From NCBI GenBank assembly GCA_024690635.1, contig JAILOW010000122.1:1-8825 (forward strand): a DNA stretch of 8,825 nucleotides, in the 5' to 3' direction. A program made the position numbers and the translations under genes. Under the pieces are notes generated by a model. It was not told the origin of the DNA, searched no databases, and worked only from the letters and a program-made list of their open reading frames with translations. Shown one piece after another: positions 4,817 to 8,825 of this stretch (positions within the stretch are counted from its first letter, which is position 1; each line of letters starts with the position of its first letter). The stretch comes from Butyrivibrio sp. GTDB taxonomy: Bacteria; Bacillota_A; Clostridia; Lachnospirales; Lachnospiraceae.

Positions 4817-6983
4817 ATTCAGCTCCGTAAGATGCAATGAATACATTTACGCTTCGGGCTGTGATCGTCTTGTTTCTCCAGGTAAGTGGACGCGGTCTGT
4901 TGTAAAAATACTTGCCGGTCTCATCACCTGTATCAACACAAAGAGCCCAATATGCCCCTTCGGGAGGATTCGGAAGCATAATCTGAATGTCCTCCCAGTA
5001 AGCATTTATAGCCACATATACAATGTCATCATGTCCTTTTTTATTTATATATCCCGCGTATCTGACGCAGATAACCTTGGAGTCCTTGGTTATGTTGCCG
5101 TTGTCGGGGTTTTCCGTATGCACGGAAATATGAGAAAAGCCGCAGCTTGCAGGAGTAATATCCTTCCTGATGCTGGGATGCTTTCTCCTAAACTGTATCA
5201 TATTCCTGTAAAAATCAAAAAACTGTTTGTTCTTTTCAAGAAGTGACCAGTCGAGCCAGGAAATCTCATTGTCCTGACAGTAGGCATTATTATTGCCAAA
5301 CTGGGTATTACCGAATTCATCGCCAGCGTAGATCATGGGCGTTCCGCGGCTGCACATTAAAACCGTAATGGCATTTCGCATCATACGGAATCTAAGGTCG
5401 TTTACACCTGGATCATCAGTCTCTCCTTCTGTGCCGCAGTTCCAGCTCCTGTTATCATTGGCACCGTCGGTATTGTTCCAGCCGTTATCCTCATTGTGCT
5501 TGTTATTATAGGCATACATGTCATAGAGCGTAAACCCGTCATGACAGGTAATGAAATTAACAGAAGAATCATATCCAAGATAAGATTCGCCATAAAGGTC
5601 CATGGATCCTGTGATCCTCTTTATGGCTTCAGGTGCCGACCATATGTCACCCTTTAGATAAGACCTGATGTCATCGCGGTACTTTCCGTTCCACTCAGCC
5701 CATCTCTTCCATGCAGGGAAATTACCAACCTGATACATTCCGCCTGCATCCCAGGCTTCTGCTATAAGCTTAATATTTCCAAGAATGGGATCATAGGCAA
5801 GCCTTTGCAAAAGAGGGGGCCTCTCCATGGGAGATCCGTCCTGATCTCTGCCAAGTATACTTGCAAGATCAAATCTAAAACCGTCAACACGGTATTCCTC
5901 TACCCAGTACCTGAGGCACTCAACGATAAACTCCTGAACCATGGGGTGATTGCAGTTCATAGTGTTGCCGCAGCCGCTGAAATTGTAGTACTGTCCGTAA
6001 GGAGTAAGCAGATAAAAGATATTATTGTCAAAGCCCTTAAAGGAAATAAAGGGTCCGTTTTCATTGCCTTCTGCGGTATGGTTGAAAACCACATCAAGAA
6101 TAACCTCAATTCCGTTATCCTTGAGGGTTTTGATCATCTTCTTTAATTCAACACCTTCCTTGTTGTACTCACTTTGGGAGGCGTAGCTTGTATTCGGTGC
6201 AAAAAAGCTGACTGTATTGTATCCCCAGTAATCAAGAAGTGTTTTTCCGTTTACTTCTCTCTTATCCCTGGTCTCATCAAATTCAAAGATAGGCATAAGC
6301 TCAACTGCAGTAACTCCGAGCCTTTTGAGGTACTCAACCTTTTCTTTTATCCCTTCAAAGGTTCCTCTGCACTTCACTCCCGATGAAGGGTCCATGGTAA
6401 AGCCCCTGACGTGCATCTCATAGATTACAGAATCGCACATGGGTCTATTCAGAGAATTGGTATCATTCCACTCAAAGTTATCTCTAACAACCCTGGCTCT
6501 GTAGGAGCCATCCTTATTGGGCTGCTGTCCCCATATACGCTGTCCGGAAACAGCCTTGGCATAAGGATCCAACAGTTTGTGGTTTTTATCAAACAAAAGA
6601 CCTTTTTCAGGCTCCCAGGGGCCGTCTACGCTGTAGCAATATTCCAGATTCTCAATATCAAGGCCAAAGACTATCATGGAATATACTTTGCCGATCCTGT
6701 AGCTTTCCGGGAATGGGATCTGAGCGAAGGGTTTGCTCTCTCCGCGATTGAACAAAAGAAGGGTGATTGAAGTTCCCCCATTGGAATAGGCAGTAAAATT
6801 AACGCCATCAGTAAGCATGGTGGCGCCGTTTATATTATAGAAGCCCGGCCTGATCCTGAATCCGGCAACCTCATCAAGCGCAAGAAGCTGCCTGCCTACA
6901 TCGGATTTTCGAAGCTCTCTTACCTGTCGTTCCCCGAGCTCTACCAATTTTTTATTTTGCCTGTGCCTCCGATATTCATTCAT
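4806..6983 (-). CDS. glgX: GH13 glycogen/alpha-glucan debranching enzyme, GlgX/isoamylase type
   Basis: 725 residues. The enzyme should hydrolyse alpha-1,6 branch links of glycogen or limit dextrins in the cytoplasm; no signal peptide is seen. An N-terminal CBM48-like beta domain (about 41-150, starting FRIRPGFYNINGA) precedes the GH13 barrel. The conserved GH13 regions are present: DVVFNH (297-302), GFRFD with nucleophile D372, AEAWD with acid/base E409 and CHD with transition-state stabiliser D482. A C-terminal beta domain (about 610-725) ends the protein. GYNTVSFFAPNTSY is typical of isoamylase/GlgX enzymes. The first 40 residues are a charged helical extension that I do not expect in close relatives. 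ATG 6983 has no clear ribosome site, though the next ATG (codon 56) is too far in; a TTG at codon 13 is possible. A pullulanase-like specificity cannot be excluded. No other glycogen gene lies in the window. Confidence 0.93.
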   Translation of the reverse strand: MNEYRRHRQNKKLVELGERQVRELRKSDVGRQLLALDEVAGFRIRPGFYNINGATMLTDGVNFTAYSNGGTSITLLLFNRGESKPFAQIPFPESYRIGKVYSMIVFGLDIENLEYCYSVDGPWEPEKGLLFDKNHKLLDPYAKAVSGQRIWGQQPNKDGSYRARVVRDNFEWNDTNSLNRPMCDSVIYEMHVRGFTMDPSSGVKCRGTFEGIKEKVEYLKRLGVTAVELMPIFEFDETRDKREVNGKTLLDYWGYNTVSFFAPNTSYASQSEYNKEGVELKKMIKTLKDNGIEVILDVVFNHTAEGNENGPFISFKGFDNNIFYLLTPYGQYYNFSGCGNTMNCNHPMVQEFIVECLRYWVEEYRVDGFRFDLASILGRDQDGSPMERPPLLQRLAYDPILGNIKLIAEAWDAGGMYQVGNFPAWKRWAEWNGKYRDDIRSYLKGDIWSAPEAIKRITGSMDLYGESYLGYDSSVNFITCHDGFTLYDMYAYNNKHNEDNGWNNTDGANDNRSWNCGTEGETDDPGVNDLRFRMMRNAITVLMCSRGTPMIYAGDEFGNTQFGNNNAYCQDNEISWLDWSLLEKNKQFFDFYRNMIQFRRKHPSIRKDITPASCGFSHISVHTENPDNGNITKDSKVICVRYAGYINKKGHDDIVYVAINAYWEDIQIMLPNPPEGAYWALCVDTGDETGKYFYNRPRPLTWRNKTITARSVNVFIASYGAEYGG

Positions 6984-7029
6984 ACTCTAATTTTAACATA
7001 CTAATGATTAAAAAAGCGTTAAAAATCTA
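6984..7029 (-). other. AT-rich gap between cotH-like gene and glgX
   Basis: 46 bases, nearly all A/T. A perfect 7-bp inverted repeat, TTTTAAC (7024-7018) and GTTAAAA (6997-6991), has a 20-base loop and no T-tract, so it is a poor terminator. TAAAAT (6995-6990) could be a -10, but no good -35 lies 16-18 bases upstream and it would start transcription almost on the ATG. Whether the envelope pair and glgX are one operon or two is therefore open. Confidence 0.4.
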
Positions 7030-8562
7030 TTAGTTCCACTGCTCCTTTAAATATTTGCATCTCTCAGTAATAAAATCTTTAAGAAGCCGGTATTCCTGAG
7101 GATTACCTACATAGATACCATCATTGTCATACACGTTTTTCCATCTTACAGCGTCCATACTCGCAGATGCAGACAGATATTCTTCATATTCATCAATGCC
7201 ATGATCAGCCAGATCAAGCATATAATCATAGGCTGCGCCGTCAAATAGCGAATATACCTCATCTTTGAATTTTTGATTGTTCAAAAGAGCCTTATAATAG
7301 GGGCTGCAGTTTTCGGAATGGTAAAGCTCCGTCATCCCCAGAGGTCCATCATGAGTATCCTTCATCCAATCAAGATAGTTTCCAAGACTCATGTCATAAT
7401 CCCATCCGGGACCGGCGCATAAAAGGCCGCCGTTTTCATCACTGTCTTTGTAATAATAGGCACTGGATATCCCGCCGTCGTAGTTTTTCAAAAGTTCTTC
7501 TATGAGATATCTTTTAGCAAAAGACTTATAATCGATATATTCGTAGTCCGAATCCTGAGAGCTGTTTAAAATCTCTGCTTCCGCTTTTTCAAAATAATCG
7601 GAAATAAATTTAATCTCGGAAACTGTGCAGTATTCCGGCGAATCAACGATAAAATGCTCATTTCCCCCGGTTATGAACCCGCTTTTTATCTTGCCGTATT
7701 CAAGAGAATACCTTCCCTCGAATTCTCTTTCCACAAGGTAGCCCCCTGTAATATCATCAACGGCATCCGGAATATTATAGCCTTTGATACTTGGTGTTTC
7801 ATAGACATCCAGAGCTTTTCCGTTAAGATATGAAAAGACCTTTGACTGGGTGCTGTCTATATTTTTTATGTCTATCCTGTCTTTTCCGACACCAATACTT
7901 GCACAGAGATAGTAATTACCCATATAATCGCCGTTAATATACAGATCCGCAAACTCACCTGTTGCGGAATACGGCATGAAAAGAGCCTGCTCCAGCCTTC
8001 TTCCTATATCATTTCTGATAAGCGTAGCATCAGAAACATTGGAAATAAGTGCAAAGTCCTTGCCTTCACCAAGCCCTAAAAGGGACTGCTTTTTCCCAAG
8101 CTTTAGCTTGAAGGACTTTTTATCCCAGTTATCCCATGAGTAATTGCCTCGCCCTTTTATATACTTGAGCTTTTCGCGGTTTATCGTATTTCCCTTCGCA
8201 TCTACAATGGTTATGGTACCGGGCTCTTTATTGTCTTTATCAGATAATATGTCATCAAGCGTTCCGGACGCAGTATTGATATAGATAGTTGAAACATTGG
8301 CAGAATGCAATATCACAGTGTCAGATAAATCTACATTTTTTGAATATCTGATATCATCTTTGGATATATACCCGGGGAGAAACAAAAAATTCTTTTTTCC
8401 GTCATTATACAGATTGATGATATGAGAATCTGCAACAACATGAGGTTTACTATGCCTTTTTAAAAATCCCTGCACAAAAAATATGTTGAAGAAAACAAGG
8501 ACAACTGCCAGACACGCTAACAAAAGAAGAAGCCTGACGGTTTTTAAGATTTTCTCTTCCAT
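7030..8562 (-). CDS. Membrane-anchored CotH-kinase-family protein
   Basis: 510 residues from ATG 8562. A basic N-terminus and one hydrophobic helix (about 9-32, LLLLLACLAVVLVFFNIFF region) anchor it, with the rest probably outside. The CotH fold is recognised from KGRGNYSW (136-143), KKSFKLKL (148-155), DFALISN (169-175), TLIRND (180-185), a YLIEELLKNYDGG stretch (352-364) and GPGWDYDMSLGN (384-395), whose aspartates are the likely metal/ATP ligands. Known: Bacillus CotH is a protein kinase acting on spore-coat proteins; relatives in Clostridia occur outside spore coats. AAGGAG (8569-8574) six bases before ATG 8562 sets the start; an in-frame TTG three bases earlier was rejected. It overlaps the upstream YfhO-like gene by one base, so the two are coupled. 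The extracellular placement makes a standard ATP-dependent kinase role doubtful; the substrate is unknown. Confidence 0.9.
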   Translation of the reverse strand: MEEKILKTVRLLLLLACLAVVLVFFNIFFVQGFLKRHSKPHVVADSHIINLYNDGKKNFLFLPGYISKDDIRYSKNVDLSDTVILHSANVSTIYINTASGTLDDILSDKDNKEPGTITIVDAKGNTINREKLKYIKGRGNYSWDNWDKKSFKLKLGKKQSLLGLGEGKDFALISNVSDATLIRNDIGRRLEQALFMPYSATGEFADLYINGDYMGNYYLCASIGVGKDRIDIKNIDSTQSKVFSYLNGKALDVYETPSIKGYNIPDAVDDITGGYLVEREFEGRYSLEYGKIKSGFITGGNEHFIVDSPEYCTVSEIKFISDYFEKAEAEILNSSQDSDYEYIDYKSFAKRYLIEELLKNYDGGISSAYYYKDSDENGGLLCAGPGWDYDMSLGNYLDWMKDTHDGPLGMTELYHSENCSPYYKALLNNQKFKDEVYSLFDGAAYDYMLDLADHGIDEYEEYLSASASMDAVRWKNVYDNDGIYVGNPQEYRLLKDFITERCKYLKEQWN

Positions 8563-8825
8563 CAAACTCTCCTTTTTTCTTTTATGATGATAAATGCAAA
8601 CAACGCCGCACCAATAACAGAAATAAACATACCGGCATAAAAGCCCGCGGGAACATAGGCCATATCGATAAGATGCGTTTCCCCCTGGTTTTCAAGGGGA
8701 ATATAAGTCATTGAATCATACACGCAAAGAGCACTTACTTTTTTCCTGTCAACCTTTATGCTCCAGTCTTTTTCATAAGGTATCGTCATAAATACGCCGT
8801 TGTGATTCCCTGTTTTCATCTGTAT
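8562..8825 (-). CDS. C-terminal end of a YfhO-family membrane protein (partial)
   Basis: The last 87 residues of a larger protein; the frame is open through the right edge and its start lies outside, so the ATG at 8819 is internal. Features of the YfhO C-terminus are visible: IPYEKDWSIKVDRKKV, then a segment ending in MAYVPAGFYAGMF and a final transmembrane helix with a basic tail (KEKRRV). Known: YfhO proteins are large polytopic membrane proteins, and in Bacillus and Listeria they are implicated as the glycosyltransferase that decorates lipoteichoic acid using a lipid-linked sugar. Here the same broad role, sugar transfer to an envelope polymer, is inferred. The stop TGA shares its A with the ATG of the CotH-like gene, a sign of translational coupling. 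The family call rests on a short piece. Confidence 0.78.
   Translation of the reverse strand: MQMKTGNHNGVFMTIPYEKDWSIKVDRKKVSALCVYDSMTYIPLENQGETHLIDMAYVPAGFYAGMFISVIGAALFAFIIIKEKRRV

Noticed and set aside
4817..4846. Longer start (ATG 4846) for the unknown membrane protein
   Set aside because: No Shine-Dalgarno match before it, while ATG 4816 has GGAG at six bases.
6990..6995. -10 element TAAAAT before glgX
   Set aside because: No matching -35 at proper spacing, and the start point would fall on the ATG; kept only as a note.
6991..7024. Terminator after the CotH-like gene
   Set aside because: The 7-bp TTTTAAC/GTTAAAA repeat is all weak pairs apart from one G-C, has a 20-base loop and no T-tract after it.

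Overview
The window looks like chromosome from a Gram-positive Clostridia member, most likely a Lachnospiraceae genus close to Butyrivibrio or Roseburia. This rests on the AT-leaning composition, the strong AGGAGG-type ribosome sites, the flavour of the proteins (YfhO, CotH, a GlgX-type debranching enzyme, an AlkD-like HEAT-repeat glycosylase) and the rRNA-leader-like left end. Genus level is inference. All eight protein genes are on the minus strand, so transcription runs from the right edge to the left.

Right part (8825 to 7030): the 3' end of a YfhO-type multi-membrane protein gene overlaps by one base (TGATG) a gene for a membrane-anchored CotH-kinase-family protein. Both point to the cell envelope. 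A 46-base gap follows, with no convincing terminator or promoter.

Middle and left part (6983 to 421): six genes are packed as one apparent transcription unit. They are a GH13 glycogen/alpha-glucan debranching enzyme; a single-pass membrane protein of unknown function that overlaps it; an OmpR-family response regulator (GTG start); its histidine kinase (ATGA overlap); an acidic lipoprotein; and an AlkD-family DNA glycosylase starting one base after the lipoprotein stop. The kinase and regulator form a standard two-component pair. The lipoprotein and the membrane protein flank that pair and could be accessory sensing or target proteins, but the sequence does not prove this.

Left end (420 to 1): a hairpin terminator contains the alkD stop codon in its stem. 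It is followed at once by an A/T tract and a near-perfect, extended -10 sigma-A promoter (TTGACA, 17 bases, TATAGT), also on the minus strand. About 320 bases of hairpin-rich, apparently non-coding leader then run off the left edge. The arrangement, and wording I recall from Lachnospiraceae rRNA leaders, suggests that an rRNA operon begins just outside the window. No 16S sequence is present to confirm it.

I see no mobile element, CRISPR array, tRNA or prophage gene. No wholly new system is evident. The best candidates for new biology are the unknown membrane protein and lipoprotein around the two-component pair, and the YfhO-CotH pair.
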